This document shows, one piece after another, positions 1 through 11,327 of a DNA stretch of 64,000 nucleotides. The notes beneath the pieces are model-generated. The model was not told the origin of the DNA. It did not search any database and was given only the letters and a program-made list of their open reading frames with translations. The DNA is from Symsagittifera roscoffensis. Taxonomy: Eukaryota; Xenacoelomorpha; Acoela; Convolutidae. The position numbers were made by a program, and so were the translations under genes. The DNA lies in contig NC_087069.1 in the NCBI RefSeq assembly GCF_963678635.1, forward strand, positions 49,619,892 to 49,683,891, written 5' to 3'. How positions within the stretch are numbered: the first letter of the stretch is position 1; every line of letters starts with the position of its first letter.

Positions 1-95
1 AATTCGAATTTTTGAAAAATTACATTTCACCCCAAAATTACGCTGTCCGTATTACTCAAGGTCAAACTTCCAAATATGAGCGACTGACACAGCCC
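1..95. repeat. Dispersed repeat, inverted copy of 43570-43665
   Basis: This stretch matches the reverse complement of 43570-43665, the sequence just outside the 5' LTR of element B. By eye about three quarters of bases agree, with long shared words such as CTCAAGGTCAAACTTCC. The match runs off the left window edge, and on the right copy it stops at the B LTR. Its nature is unknown; it may be 3' UTR of a family A or related element. Confidence 0.6.
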
Positions 96-611
96 TTTTG
101 ATTTCAATTGAAATGCATCTGCCGTAAGTGGCGTAAATAGCCTTCTCCAAATACGAACGTCGAAATGGCGCGACAAAAGTTGAACGATTTCTAGCTTCGA
201 AATTGGAAACTATATTTAAGGTTTCCCATCGGAATTAAAACTTTACCTTTTGATCCAGTTTTCTCAATATGGTTTCATGAGTGTTACTCAAGATACAGAG
301 CCAGTGGTCATTTACAGAAGTTTGCAGCAGACTTAAATTTATCTACACCCCAAAAATCACAACCATGTAAAATTGTCACACTATCGCTAAACATCAATCA
401 AATACTGCATACACCTGCACCTTCAATTCATGCTTTGCAAGCTAAGAATTTGAAATTTCTTTTTTCCTATCCAATCAGGAAATTGTCATGCAACGTTTTG
501 ATTTATATAATAATTCTAGCATACTAATAACAATATCTCGTTCGATTAAAATTTCTTTTTCGTGAACTCAGATTTCATTCGAACTCACCATCGAGCCCCT
601 TTCTTTTCCTC
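96..611. other. Non-coding stretch without recognised features
   Basis: AT-rich sequence with no convincing reading frame or repeat. The 3' end of the LINE probably lies in its right part (about 540-611), but no clear poly-A tail on the minus strand marks it. Confidence 0.4.
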
Positions 612-1221
612 TCAAAACTCAGGAAACCCACTTTGAGCTCTCTGCTCATTTCGTATTCCTAGCCCTCGAGGTACTAGGCCCTGATAAGTTTGACACCGTC
701 TTTTTCTTCTTTTGTCATTTACGCCCCGTGGGGGGCCTTGATTCCCAGTTTCCAGGACATGTGATCCAGTGTCTTGAAATGTTGTTTTTTTGTCACCCAA
801 GTACCGCATTCTTCCCATTGGAATCTGGCTCTCGTTCCGGCGAATCGTCCTGTGATAATGGTGTTGGTTACTTCTGGGGCTGTCGGGTGCTCTCCTCGAC
901 AGGTCCTCCGGTGTCTTGCCATGTTGCTCAACGACAGGGACCTCTGACACTTCGGACAGAACCCACCCTTCCCTCCTTGGCACGCCTTGAAGTGGTTTGT
1001 CAGAGCAGCCTGGTCCGAAAAAAATTGTCGTTGCACTTTGGACACTTGTAGTCCACTGACTCCCTTCTGTGTGCTTTTCTCTCGTGATTCGTCCGTCCTC
1101 CTTTTGTTGCGCACTTCTTGTCGCATCCGTCCCAGCGGCAAGGCCAACCGCTGTCACTTATTCTCTCTCTATTCCATTGTGAGCGGGCCGGTTTTTCCGA
1201 TCCTCTGTGCCAGTTGCACAT
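612..1221 (-). pseudogene. LINE ORF2 C-terminal zinc-finger tail
   Basis: Two overlapping frames (1000-1221 and 719-1147, continuing to 612 in a third) encode three C2H2/CCHC-like fingers. One contains CDKKCATKGGRTNHERKAHR; the others have CPKC...H..C and CPKCQRSL...H..TC patterns. Tandem fingers after the RT are known in some LINE clades and would bind nucleic acid during target-primed reverse transcription. A frameshift near 1030 splits the second finger. A host zinc-finger gene is unlikely because the frame is continuous with the RT upstream. Confidence 0.7.
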
Positions 1222-1347
1222 TTGCGTCTCCCAGTTTTTGAGGAACGTCCTGCGATCTGTAACGGTCTTCTTCCATCGTTTCCGGTCATTGGTGAGGTTC
1301 TCGCTGTTGTCGTCTTCATGTCCCGCTTCTTTCAGCAGTCTGCGCCA

Positions 1348-2841
1348 TTACTGGATGGTGTTGCCTCGCAAGTTCCCACTGCGTGTCCTCTTCATGTCCC
1401 AGGATCCGAGCACGGCTTTCTTCACAATCCTCTCATCCGACAATCTGAGAACGTGGCCCATTCGCTCTAATGCTCTGCACTCGATCTTGATCCTTATCGA
1501 TTCAATGTTCAGCTGTCTGCGGATCTCGTAGCTGTTGACTCCTTCATTCTGCATCCTTATCAGTGTGTGAGGTTTTCCATTGTTCCACACAAACCTGTAG
1601 GCTCTGTCTGCAACGATCTGGGACTTCTGGATGTCGGTCGGTGTCCATGCTCTAACGCTACAGATCCTGGCTCCTCGGTCTTCTCGTTTCCCGATGAGCG
1701 TTCCCAGCATTCTAGTCTTCTGGGCGCTGGTTGTTGCAAAAGTGATGGGCTCTTCTTTGCCGTCATGGCATTTCTCTTCAAACTCCATCATTTTCTTCTT
1801 GATCACCTCTTTCCCTATGACGAGCTCTTCGGTCCAACCAAGTAGAGAGGTGAGGTCTGCGAACAAAGAGTCCTCCAGGATGAAATTACACTTGTTGCTG
1901 CTACGCAATGCTCTGGGCCCTTCTCTCGGTGGGAGGCTGCCTCCTGGTGTCCACCTCCAGGTGAGACCGCACTCTTGGCCTCTCTCCGCCGCCTCCTTTC
2001 TCCGTTCTCTTTCCGCTCTTCTTATTGCTTCGGCATGGTATACGTTGAAAAGGATAGGTGATGTTGCGCACCCCTCTCTGAGTCCTCTGGCGGGGGCCCA
2101 ATCATCGCTGAGACCTTCCTTTCCTTTCACCCGGTATCGCGTTTCTTCATGGAGACCTTTCAGCAGATCGAGCACCTTGTCCGTCATGCCAAATCTGGCT
2201 AACATACCCCACAGAAGGGGTTTGTTGGTGCGAGGGTAAGCCTTGGTGATGTCTAGGAGGACAGCCCCTGGCCGGTTCTCGTTGCACTTGTCTGTCATCC
2301 CGTACCCTCTTCTTGTTTCTTCTTCCATCCGGATAATGATCTGCGTTGCGTCAGCCGTAGACCTTCCACCACGGAAACCGTTCTGGTTCTCGTCCAGAGC
2401 GCCAATGGTTTCTGCCCATGTCCGGAGTCTCGTCGCGAGGATCCGTGCGATCAGTCTGCTTGCCAGTGGTAACAGGCATACTCCACGGTAGTTGCCCAGG
2501 TCGTTCTTGGGACCTTTCTTGTGCAGGGGAATGACCCAAACTTCCTTTATTTCTTCTGGCCAGTCCTCCGGTTTCATGTCTATCAACTGCCCAATCATCC
2601 TGTGGAGCTCCTGCTTAATTGGTTTGCTGGCCACCTTTACTGCTAGCATCCGAACTCCGTCGTTCCCTGGTGCTCCATCCCTTATCTTGGCCAACTCCGT
2701 TTCAAACTCTCTCCACGTGACCACTCTCTCCAGTTCAATGGCCGCTTCCAGTGCTGTCTGGTCGGTGCGCTCGGGGATCTCTTCCAGGGTCTTAACGATC
2801 TCGTCTCGTCCTCTTTCGTATCTGTTCTCTGATACTTTCAT
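1348..2841 (-). pseudogene. LINE reverse transcriptase
   Basis: About 497 codons of a LINE-type RT. Visible motifs are GAPGNDGVR (start of the domain), NYRGVCLLPLASRL, NQNGFRGGRSTADA, LLDITKAYPRTN, and a PILFNVYHAEA block. The catalytic FADD box reads FADL, so the second metal-binding aspartate is lost. The frame is continuous with the linker upstream (TGA at 2851-2853) and with the zinc finger downstream (TAA at 1348-1350). It would copy LINE RNA at a nicked target; this copy should be inactive. Confidence 0.85.
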
Positions 2842-2850
2842 AAAGTGACT

Positions 2851-3231
2851 TCAGAACTCTTCGGGGCTGAAGGTTTCGTCCTCAAAGGTGCAGTTGTCTC
2901 TGATTCCAATACGCTTCAGCGTCTTGTACAGCGTCCCGATGTCACCTTGGAATTCTGCCTTCCTCGCGTCTTCGACAATTTCCATCCACCACTCTTCTTC
3001 CCACCGTTTCTTCGCTTTTTTGTAGTCTTTCCTGACCGTCTTCTGTTCTTCTGTCGCTGTCGGTATGTTGTTGTTCATTTCCTTGGTAAGTCGAGTGATA
3101 AGGTTCTGAAAGTTGTCGATCTCTTCCAGGTGAGTATCTAGCCACGGGCTCAAGTTCCGTTTCGCTTTGGAACCACAGGCTAGATTTCCCGCTTTCTCGA
3201 ACAGCTTCATTGCGTCGTTCCAGTCTTCCAC
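2851..3231 (-). pseudogene. LINE ORF2 linker between endonuclease and RT
   Basis: About 127 codons, charged and probably helical, joining the endonuclease and RT in the same frame. It is bounded by an in-frame TAG upstream (near 3256) and TGA downstream. Such a lysine/glutamate-rich spacer is usual between the APE and RT domains of CR1/RTE-like LINEs. No catalytic motif is visible. Confidence 0.65.
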
Positions 3232-3255
3232 TGAATCCTCCGGGTTCTCGATTTT

Positions 3256-3838
3256 CTATCGGAATTTCGCTGCCACTTCTGGGATCTTCAGCTTGTCCCA
3301 ATCCACAGTCCGTCTGCGCTGGACCTTCGTCGAACCGTGGTGGCGCTTCTTCTTGTCTTCCAGATTGCAGGTCAAACTTTTCGCCCGGTGGTCGCTCAGT
3401 TTGTTCACTCCCAACGTGCTGACGTTGACGACTCTTCGGCTTCTCTCCTTATTCTTAACCAGAAAGCCGTCTAGCTCGTGCCAGCTTCCGTTCGCCGGGT
3501 TCTTCCACGTTCCTCTGTTCTTGTGGTGGAAGAACGAGTTCACCCACGCAAACTGGTTGGCGTGGCACCACTCGATCAGGTCCACTCCTGCAGTATTCGT
3601 CTTGCCCAGCCCGAACTTCCCTGCGACTGTGTCTCTGCTCCGTTCTCTGGTGTCCCCCACGCTGGAGTTGAAGTCTCCGCCGATCACCAAGAGGTTCTGG
3701 GTTATCAACATATCTTCCAGTTCCTCTCTGTATCTGGCGAAATCGTCCGTCTGGGATGTTGATTGCCTCTAATTTCCCCCCATGGTCGGCTACTCCGTGG
3801 GTGAGTTGTTGACGGGTGAAGTATCGCCCGACAGTGTG
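3256..3838 (-). pseudogene. LINE APE-type endonuclease, C-terminal part
   Basis: The frame 3256-3711 carries the late APE motifs GGDFNSSVGD, a HELDGFLV block and the terminal LSDH. An adjacent frame (about 3745-3838) carries the expected preceding YFTRQQLTHGVADHGG stretch, so one frameshift separates them. The N-terminal catalytic Asn and Glu blocks are absent because of the 5' truncation. The enzyme would nick target DNA; this one cannot work. Confidence 0.75.
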
Positions 3839-3862
3839 GCCTAGGCTAAAAACACTGTCGGG
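3827..3862. repeat. 11-bp perfect inverted repeat at the LINE/ORF3 junction
   Basis: CCCGACAGTGT (3827-3837) and ACACTGTCGGG (3852-3862) are exact reverse complements separated by 14 bp. The right-hand coordinates fall at the apparent end of the ORF3 frame (TAG at 3841-3843), the left-hand in LINE endonuclease sequence. It could be a short 5' inversion made during LINE integration, or chance. Confidence 0.6.
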
Positions 3863-4826
3863 CTCCTCTCCCCCCCAGGTTTAAGTTTTGCGATCTGTGA
3901 AAATCCACAGGTCCGCGCTTCTCCCCCCGAGCAGGGACCAAACCATTGAGGAGCGTTTGACACCGTGATCTGCCTTAGCAGCGCTTCCTCATCATCGGAG
4001 CTGATTACGATCTCTTCCCACGGTTTTAATTGTTCGAAGGATCGCTTCCACTCCCGCTGCTCTTGCAACCTCTTTGCCTGATTTGGTAAGCCTTTCACTT
4101 TCGATTCCCTGTTCAAGCAAAAGGAATTGTCCAGTCTCAAGCTCACGTTCTTCGCCAAGTCTTCCTCCAGAATCGATTCTCTTGCTCTGGCATTGTCTCT
4201 AGACACCCTACCGACTTTTTTCCAACCTGTCGTGATCGCATTTCGATGGGTTAGCAGAGGTCTCTTGAAAGCTTCCGGTCCTATTTCTGCCAGGAACTGT
4301 CGATATTCCTTTTGATATTTCTTCAGATGTGACTTTCTTCACCGTGTACAGCCAAGACGTCAACGTCGCTCGAAACCACGGAAAGAACGTTATGCGGCTC
4401 CATACGTGCCTAGACTTCCATTAGTATAGTATGGCAAATACCTTGCATGCAGTCTCAAACAACTCAAGTCTCCTGCTGTAATCTATAGCGTATATTGATT
4501 CTGCCGTTGGTGTCTTCAACTACCGATATTTCGTCACATTTTCTTTGATCCATCGCAAAGCCAGCATCGTGCTCACCACCAAGAGTGTCACCTTTTGTCT
4601 GTGATCTGGTAATCCGATCGACCGAATCTTTTCCACATCCCATATTAGGCAGAGGTTTGCGTGATCCGGGTACCACACCGTTTGTGCCAGGCAATTGCAC
4701 GGGCTTCACCATGTGTGATATTGATGCTCCGAAGGTTGCGTTCTCCCGAAGATTCTAGGAGAGGTTCCAGTTCCATCATCCTCTCATGCATCGCATCGTT
4801 CTCCTCCAGGTTTGGAGCACTATTCA
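3841..4826 (-). pseudogene. ORF3 C-terminal end, left A copy
   Basis: Several short frames, none open throughout. Frame 4206 to 3841 carries EEDLAKNVSLRLDNSFC..NRES, matching EEDLERNVTLCLHNSFC..NRES at the end of ORF3 in element B (17746-18030). Frames around 4464-4827 contain a WWYPxxANLxLIWD block also present in B near 18430. The last 30 or so codons (3841-3960) have no B counterpart and may be LINE-derived. Function unknown. Confidence 0.6.
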
Positions 4827-5621
4827 TCAGTTTCCCGATCTTATTTTGTCTCTCGAGGTCTCTCGTGTTCTCTTTTTACAAACCGGGAAGTTCCTCCCCG
4901 AGATTTCACTCAAGTCGTCTCTCTGCTCCCTCGGCACCATTCCCCGGATCATTCTCAATAGTCTGTGTGAGTGATGCGACATTCGGGCCAGTCTTACGCA
5001 CTTGGGCACCGAGAAGGCTTTGTCTATTAACACCCTCTGGCTGGATACCTCCACCATCGCCTTGTGCAGTGGGTAGGGGCTACCACATAGGTTAGCCATC
5101 ACTGATCCCACTAGGGATTTCGCATTTAATGGCAGACTATAGGCTTCACTTATGGGAAACCCCATCTCCGCCTCAAGGCCAACTTTCCTGCCTCTGATGT
5201 GTTTCTGGGTTACTTGCAATACCCCAGGCCATGACTCCACTCTCAACGCAGTCACCAAATGGTGCTCAGAATCCAGCATCTCCAGTGATTGTAGACTACA
5301 CATTCTTGAGAAGAATCCCAAAGCTGTTGCTACGTTCACGGTGGTATTTGCGTAACACTCAGCCCCTATCTGTACTTCACTCTTCTCCCTTTCTGTGATT
5401 AGGTCTTCTTTTTGAAAGGACTGTATCCTGACGCATGATCGTCCATCACAAGTGTGTTCTCCGCTTCCACACGTTAGGTCAAGACAGCTACCCGGTTCCA
5501 TCTTTTTCACCGATCCTAGCTCACTCGTTGCTTCGCCTGGCTCCTTCATCTGAGGCAAGATCAGCTTGTGCACTATACTCAGTGTTGCTAGGTCCACGTC
5601 AATTGTCGGTGCAAGCCTCAC
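4827..5621 (-). pseudogene. ORF3 segment with Cys cluster and FSVPKCVRLARM motif, left A copy
   Basis: 264 codons in the frame of the upstream segment, separated by one in-frame TGA. It contains a C-x4-C-x6-C-x4-C cluster (around residues 46-64) that recurs with identical spacing in B at 19031-19555, and FSVPKCVRLARM, which recurs in B and in the right A copy. The conserved cysteines suggest metal binding or disulfides (inference). No known family was recognised. Confidence 0.6.
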
Positions 5622-5954
5622 TCACTCCGTGACCTCCTCGATTAGGCTTGCGTGGGGATGTGGGCACCAGGAGGGTCTCAGCAACTTCCAAACCACTCCT
5701 AAGTTCGTAACCAACATAACGTTTCCACGACCCATTTTCAATTCGACTCTTTTGATTGAGCGCGGCACACTCATCACTTCGGGCATCTTCACGAGAATCA
5801 AGCCCAAGCTGGGCTTCTCTCTTTGTGCTGGGTCTATCTCGATTATCTTTTCCGTCCAAAACTTTAATAGCTCTGTCACTTCGTGATTACTGTGAGCGCT
5901 CCCGGCCTCTGAATCCAAGAAGGGATTGTATGCTATTCCCATCACTCCAGACAT
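5622..5954 (-). pseudogene. ORF3 segment, left A copy
   Basis: About 110 codons with EREKPSLGLI-like text and VVWKLLRPSWCPHPH, nearly identical to the right A copy at 63122-63508. The equivalent in B (19031-19555) has VVWELTRPSWCPSPYA. The conserved aromatic/Pro/Cys block suggests a folded domain. It is separated from the next segment by TGA only. Function unknown. Confidence 0.6.
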
Positions 5955-6064
5955 CTCCCTTTTTATTGGGTCTCGATTACTCTCCAGCCGAGGCTAAGTT
6001 ACGGTGCACATCGTGTCCTTCTTCAAATTTCTTGTTATAGAACCTCCGTATTTCATCTAGCTTT

Positions 6065-7282
6065 CTATGATTCTCTAGAGACTGCCTGGAGCCATCCTCC
6101 GTTTCTATTCCAGTACTCTGGTATACATTTAGAATGACCGCTGAGATTCTTGTTTCCATTGTCTTGCTTTCGATTGCTCTCTGCTGACACGCTTGGATAG
6201 TACTGTCCGTCATCTTTTCTCTTTGCCAGATTCAAACCTGAATTATCCCTGGCGACGTGCTGTGTCACTATCTGATAAATATCCAGATTCTTGCCGCCCA
6301 GCCTCAAGTTGTCATGTGAGTCAACATCTCTAGCTAGATTCTCACCCGCTGTCCTAAGGAAGGGATTTGCTATCAACAGCAACGCAGATGAGGGTGTCCT
6401 CATCGCTTCTTCAAAATAATCCCGTAGTAAGTTCTGCCAAATTCGTTTCAGTTGGTTGCCCCGTTCTAACTTGTTGATCTCGGCCTTTTACTGGGTAGCC
6501 CAATTGCGTCGCTTGCGAGAAACTCCGTGATCGAGTTTCTTTAGGCAGTCTTCCAGTTCCTTCATTGTCTCCAGACCCACCCAACACGGCCGAGCTGTGT
6601 TCCTCGTCTTACTCTTCTCAAGAAGGTCACTGGTCACTTGTTTCCCGGTAGCCTGATGCTCGCTTGATATCCATTCCCTGCCGCCATCCACCTCCCACAT
6701 CTGTCCACTATTCGAACCCCTCTTCGTGTTCGTCTTCTGGGGTCTGAAGTCTTCTTCCGTGGCCAAACTTGTGGAAACCTCTTTTTCTACCTCGGCCAAC
6801 TTCCTTGGTTCGGAGCTACCCTTGTAGGCTGCTGTCTTCCACCGCGCTAGGACCATGGGAGCAGTCTCCCTCGGATTTTTCTCAGAGATTTCGTCCGTCG
6901 AAGGACTACTCAACCCCTCTACCTCTCTCTTCCTCTTCCGAGACTTCACACCTCTACCTGGGGGCGTCGCCGCTATCATCACTGATTCGACCTCTTTATC
7001 CCGGTCCGTCCCTTCCGACTCTTGCCTCCCCCTTGCTCGAGCCTTAAGGATATTAGTACTTTTAATCATATAACTAGTCCTAAACTTATCCTCCCCTTTA
7101 ACTTTAATCATTTTATCATCAGTTTTTTGTTTCAGAGTAGAGCTGTCTTTACATTCATCAACCCTGGTCTTCTGTCGCGTCTCCCTCAATTTGACCATCT
7201 CGCTCAGTAACTCTTTTCTTGCTTTTTCATCCAGCCCGGTGCCCATCAACACCGTTCTCCGAACTTGACCACCGTGTTCCAC
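6065..7282 (-). pseudogene. ORF3 charged linker and helical domain, left A copy
   Basis: Frame 6488-7282 (264 codons) is rich in Lys/Glu/Ser, with a basic RGVKSRKRKREVEG patch that could act as a nuclear localisation signal, and ends in a RKRRNWATQ motif. Frame 6065-6403 continues the helical domain with SALLLIANPFLRTAGE and LRLGGKNLDIYQIVTQHVARD. Both match the right A copy at 61997-63171. The two frames are separated by a stop and a frameshift near 6480. Confidence 0.6.
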
Positions 7283-7353
7283 AGTTCTTCACTGAAGTTA
7301 TCTAGCGTGGTCTCACTCTTCGTCTCTTGATTAAATTCACTCAAGAATTCCCG

Positions 7354-8811
7354 TCAAGCCTTCTCATACAGAGTCTCTAGAAACATGCTCTTGTTCTCCT
7401 CAAACGTGTAATTCTTGCTCTTTTCTGTACTCAAGAGTATCATCCCCATGTTGGAAGTTTCGCTTGTCAATGGTAATTCCAGGTCTTTCCGAGGGGATGA
7501 GGTCAGAGGTGGCGTGGCCGTGTCCGCCCAATCATCTCCGTTCAGGTCCTGCAGTAGTTCCTGGGCGGTGAAATCCTCCTCAGTTGGTTTCGGCTCAGGC
7601 GTATTCCCCACTTCCATTTCCTCTCCTGTTTCACTGAGAGTTTCATCCATGATCTCCGCTTCTGACTCGGCTCGCCTTCTCTCAAGTATCTCTCTAAATC
7701 GGTCTTCTACGGGACCACTTCTTTTGTCCTTAGGGGTGCCTACTGATAGGGGTGAGGGTGTCGCTGGGTCTTGCTTCTTGTATTTTGTCAGAGCCACATA
7801 TAACAAGCCTGCCGCATCCAGCTCTTTCCCTTCTTGTTTCATTTCCACTTGCTCTAATCCGTAAGGCGCCCGAAACTTTCTTGTGGCAAACTTCATCTCG
7901 TCTTTCAGTGCGATGTGCCCTTCTTCTACAATCATCCTGCCATCAACCCATACCGGTAACAATTTTTCCAAATTCGCTTGATCGAGAGTTCTCAAGATGT
8001 CCCGAACCTCGAATTTTGGAGGCATTGAGCCTCTAATTTTGTTCGCTTGGGTCGTCCACGAGTTTATCTTGATATCACAAGTATGGAAATTGACCGCTGC
8101 TGTATACCCAATGAACAAAGGGTCCCAGCCATCGGTGAACTCCTTTTGCTGCTTTTCTACCGTAGCTCTTGCGAACAGGGATGGGACCACCAGGGAGCTA
8201 TTCATCCTCAGGGTCATTCTCCTGACTGTTGGGAACTCAGGAACGGTGGCGGGCAGGATTTCCTTCTCTATTGTCGCCTCTAGCTCCCTCTTCACCAACT
8301 CGAAGCTCAATTTCCACTCGGGGATTCTCAGGATTTCTTGTCCGTCCGCCGCCAGAGGATTCAGATTCCAGAACTTGGGATAAGTCTCAATGGGGCCTTC
8401 ACGCTTTCCCCCCATCCTGCATTGCAGTTGCCCCCGGAAGTTAAACACTACCAACTCGGGATCTTTCACCTTCCCAAAGAGCACTGTATTACTCATTCGT
8501 GCCCTCAGCACCTCTTGTCGACACCAGTTCAATGCCGTCCCATCCAACACGCTTATTACGTGTACCACTGAATTGCGGTATGCCGCCACTAGAGGATCCG
8601 GAAAGGCGTAGGTAACCGCTGGTCCGTAAAAACAATTCACAACCTCCTCTAGTCCGCTGATCACTCCCACTGGGTCAGATCTCATTGCCAGACACAGATC
8701 GGTCAGCAGTGGGATGACATCATTCGCCTCCCTCCATTCATATCTCGTCTTTGAATTCTTCTCCTCGCCGGTCATGTGTCGGTTTTGCATCAGAAGATAC
8801 TCCACTAGCAA
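7354..8811 (-). pseudogene. ORF3 central domain, left A copy (485 codons open)
   Basis: The longest open stretch of ORF3 in this copy, closely matching 60105-61949 of the right copy. Motifs shared with the diverged B element include PLLTDLCLAMRSDP, YGPAVTYAFPDP and an LNWCRQEVLRARMS block. The C-terminal third is acidic and low-complexity (many Ser, Thr, Pro, Glu) and probably disordered. No catalytic signature or known fold was recognised. The frame is open for nearly 1.5 kb although neighbours are broken. Confidence 0.65.
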
Positions 8812-9566
8812 CGTCTTTAGTCCTGCAGCGCACTTTACGAGTAGGTGTCTATGCTTGAGTGCGTCTTTCCCATTGACAGGGGGTCTCCATATTTCTTCAA
8901 CCGATGAAACGACACCAGTTCGTCATGAGTCAGGAGCACCAGTGTCAGATAACCCGAAGTGTCTCTAACCCCCGACTGAACTTTTACGCTGGACCCATGC
9001 TAAACAGGTACTTTGGGTAAACCTAGTATAGGGCCAGCAAGAGGCTTATGGGCCTACTCAACAGATCTTGCACAAAGGCCCCAAAATTGGTCTCTTTCGC
9101 ATAAAACACTCCAGCCATGTATTTCTTTTCTCAAAGAGGACTCAAGAATTTCAGGATCTCGTGATCTTTCCTCGTCCTCAACTCACCTTTTGCATGCTCC
9201 CTCCAGAATCCTCCAATGGTGACCTCGTTCGCTGCCGTGACGAATTTACCCACCGTCATCTCCCTTCTCTCGGCTATCTCCAACTGTCCCTCAGGAAATT
9301 CCTAGATCTGCTTTACGAGAGGTGGGGCACTCTCCCTCGTCTTATCCGTAGCATTCTCTAGCCTTGGTGTTAGAAACGGCCATCTGCCTCTCTCTTGTGT
9401 TAGCCGATATACCACCGCTTCTAGTTGTTTTTCGGCCGCAGCCACAGTCTTTTTTTTTCGTTACTTGGTCCCCTCGATTTGCTGGTGGAGCTCGTGATGG
9501 TCAAGTCCATAACTCGGAACCATAGGCTGGCTGTCAGGTGACTTATTATTGGGTGATCATCCCCTA
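8812..9566 (-). pseudogene. Degenerate ORF3 segment, left A copy
   Basis: No long frame is open here, but minus-strand translation in pieces matches the right copy at 59487-60083 (text such as YRLTQERGRWPFLTPR, VTIGGFWREHA and LLLALY). Multiple stops and small indels show decay. The segment ends in a hydrophobic stretch that could be a buried helix or a membrane segment. Confidence 0.5.
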
Positions 9567-10183
9567 TTACCGGACTGACTTTAGTTGCCCAGCGAGGATC
9601 GAGATCTCAAGTAAGAGAACCTCATCCAATACAATGAGGATGTCTGCCAATTCATAGAATCCCCTTAATTCGTGGGACACGTCCGTCCATGGCGCTGCCA
9701 GTTCCGACTTCCGAAGTCTCAAATTCGTGGGTTCCAGCTCCCGATTGGGAGCTGCCATCAGAATCCGCCATGCCTTCTTTTCGGCTATTAGGACCAAATG
9801 GCATACACAAACTGCAGAGCAGGAGGCATGCTCGCGTACCCAGGGGACGTCGCAAATACCACTTTCGTTTTAGGTCTAAATCCAGAATTGGCAATTTCCT
9901 GCACCTCGTTCATCGCGGCAAACAACGTCTGGATGGCCTCCCAGATTTTCTTTGGCATAGGCGCATCGCCTTTCAACTGCTCTAGAAGTCCAGCCGCATG
10001 CAGGTGATCGTTCATTCCTGCGAATAGCAGTAGCTCCGGCTCACAAGGCATTTCTGACTTCATTGCTACCACCAGAGTCAACATCTGGTTCAACTCCGCA
10101 CCTGGCAGCGAGTATACAAGAATTTCCCGCCAGAACAACTTGGGAGACGTTCCCTCGAAATCCGAGCCCGCCACAATGATCAT
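9567..10183 (-). pseudogene. Second SGNH-like region of ORF3, left A copy
   Basis: Frames 9788-10183 and 9567-9797 together encode IIVAGSDFEGTSPKLFW, then LLLFAGMNDHLHAAG, then MAAPNRELEPTNLRLRKSEL and DILIVLDEVLLLEI. The spacing of a glycine-serine block, a G-x-N-D block and an N-rich block resembles SGNH hydrolase blocks I, III and V in degenerate form (inference). All three blocks recur in B and in the right copy. A frameshift near 9790 divides it. Confidence 0.5.
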
Positions 10184-10724
10184 CCTTGCGGCCGCCGATC
10201 CGCTCTATCGTACACTGCCAGTGTCTTGGCCAACTCAGCGCTCCCGCAGGGTTTTCCATATCTTGGGTCGTCCGCTGATTTTGAAACCTCGTAGGCGGCG
10301 TCTGGTAATTCCATCTCTTTTGGTTCCAGTAGCTTATCTACTACCCTCAACTGCGCGGGAGTTGCCAATCTGATTCTCGCAATACTTGTTCGGTGCTTGG
10401 GTGGCTCCACTATGAGTCCTGGACTCCCAAGCAACTTGAGTGGCCTGTAACTGATCGGTCCCATGGTTGATCTCACAAATCAGCCGTCTCCATTATTCTT
10501 GCTCTTGAGAAATGCGTTTCGTGGGCCTTTAACCAATCCACGCATTGGTGTCGGCTCAAGTCCTCGTGTGACACGTGCTTGAGCCCCAGGGCCTCCGCCA
10601 ATTCCTGTCTATACTCCAGACCCTCTAGGTCCAACTCCTTTATCTTCTCCAGGTATCGCGTTCGGCTTGTATCCGCTGGCGTGAAACCCGGTAATCTGGT
10701 CCGGCTGCTCCTCGAGCTGTGTCT
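10180..10724 (-). pseudogene. ORF3 linker between the two SGNH-like regions, left A copy
   Basis: Contains a 99-codon frame (10180-10476) with LLGSPGLIVEPPKHRTSIAR and LATPAQLRVVDKLL, almost the same as residues 290-380 of the right-copy protein at 57558. The segment 10477-10724 is the matching Ser/Arg-rich linker with stops. Probably a helical spacer; function unknown. Confidence 0.55.
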
Positions 10725-11327
10725 TTAGTCGACTCTCGCTCCCAGGCGACTGGACAGGGGTCTTGTGGCAAAGAAAGGGGGAGTTGGGGGTGGACCGAAT
10801 GTGAATTGGGCCGTTTCAAGCAGATCTGCCTCCAGCGCACTTATGTGCCTCCGGAAAACACTGTTCAACCACTCCACACCCCTAGGTCTGTCAAAATGGA
10901 TTCCATCTGAAAACGCATCCTCCGGGAAGGATCGCTCCATCAGGTCTGCTAAGTCCAATAATCTGACGGGAAAGACACTCCTCTGTGTCTGCCTGATTAT
11001 TTCGTTCAGGTTCCGCACTTTCTCGTTCATTTTCATCGCATGTTGGTCAGCCTTCATGTTATAAGGGATGGTGCAAATTGTGAGTATGGCGGGATCCATC
11101 TGAATCCGCAACTCCTCCAGAATGCAGCTCATTTTATCATGTATCCTTATCACTTTCCTTGACTCAAGTCTGGATACGTCATTGGTCCCCATCATTAGAG
11201 TCACTGTATACATTCTTGCCACCCCCAGCATCTCGAGTGATGCCAGCATCTGCGGCGTTGCGGCTCCAGAGTAACTCAAGATTCCAGTCTGCCACACACC
11301 ACATTCCTGACCGGTTGCTCCCTCCAA
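10725..11327 (-). pseudogene. SGNH/GDSL-hydrolase-like domain of ORF3 without block I, left A copy
   Basis: About 200 codons. Block II appears as SYSGAATPQML, block III as MMGTNDVSR (GxND asparagine) and block V as SDGIHFDRPRGVEWLN with the catalytic Asp-x-x-His pair intact. The nucleophile block (GDSL) is missing: a deletion of about 190 bp near 11330, seen against 57380-57590 of the right copy, removes it. SGNH enzymes hydrolyse esters such as lipids or acylated sugars, and related domains occur in ORF1 of some CR1/L2 LINEs. This copy cannot be catalytic. Confidence 0.75.

Larger units (their letters stand above)
612..3838 (-). mobile_element. Non-LTR retrotransposon (LINE), 5'-truncated and decayed
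   Basis: One minus-strand reading frame runs from about 3711 to 1000 and encodes, in order, the C-terminal part of an APE endonuclease, a linker, a reverse transcriptase and the first zinc finger. It is broken by in-frame stops near 3256, 2851 and 1348, then shifts frame into further zinc fingers. The endonuclease N-terminus is missing, as in usual LINE 5' truncation. The 5' junction with element A lies somewhere between about 3840 and 3960. It is likely a dead copy inserted at the 3' end of ORF3 of the left A element. Confidence 0.85.

Noticed and set aside
612-1221. Host zinc-finger gene
   Set aside because: The fingers are in frame with LINE RT and follow the normal LINE order, so they belong to the retrotransposon.
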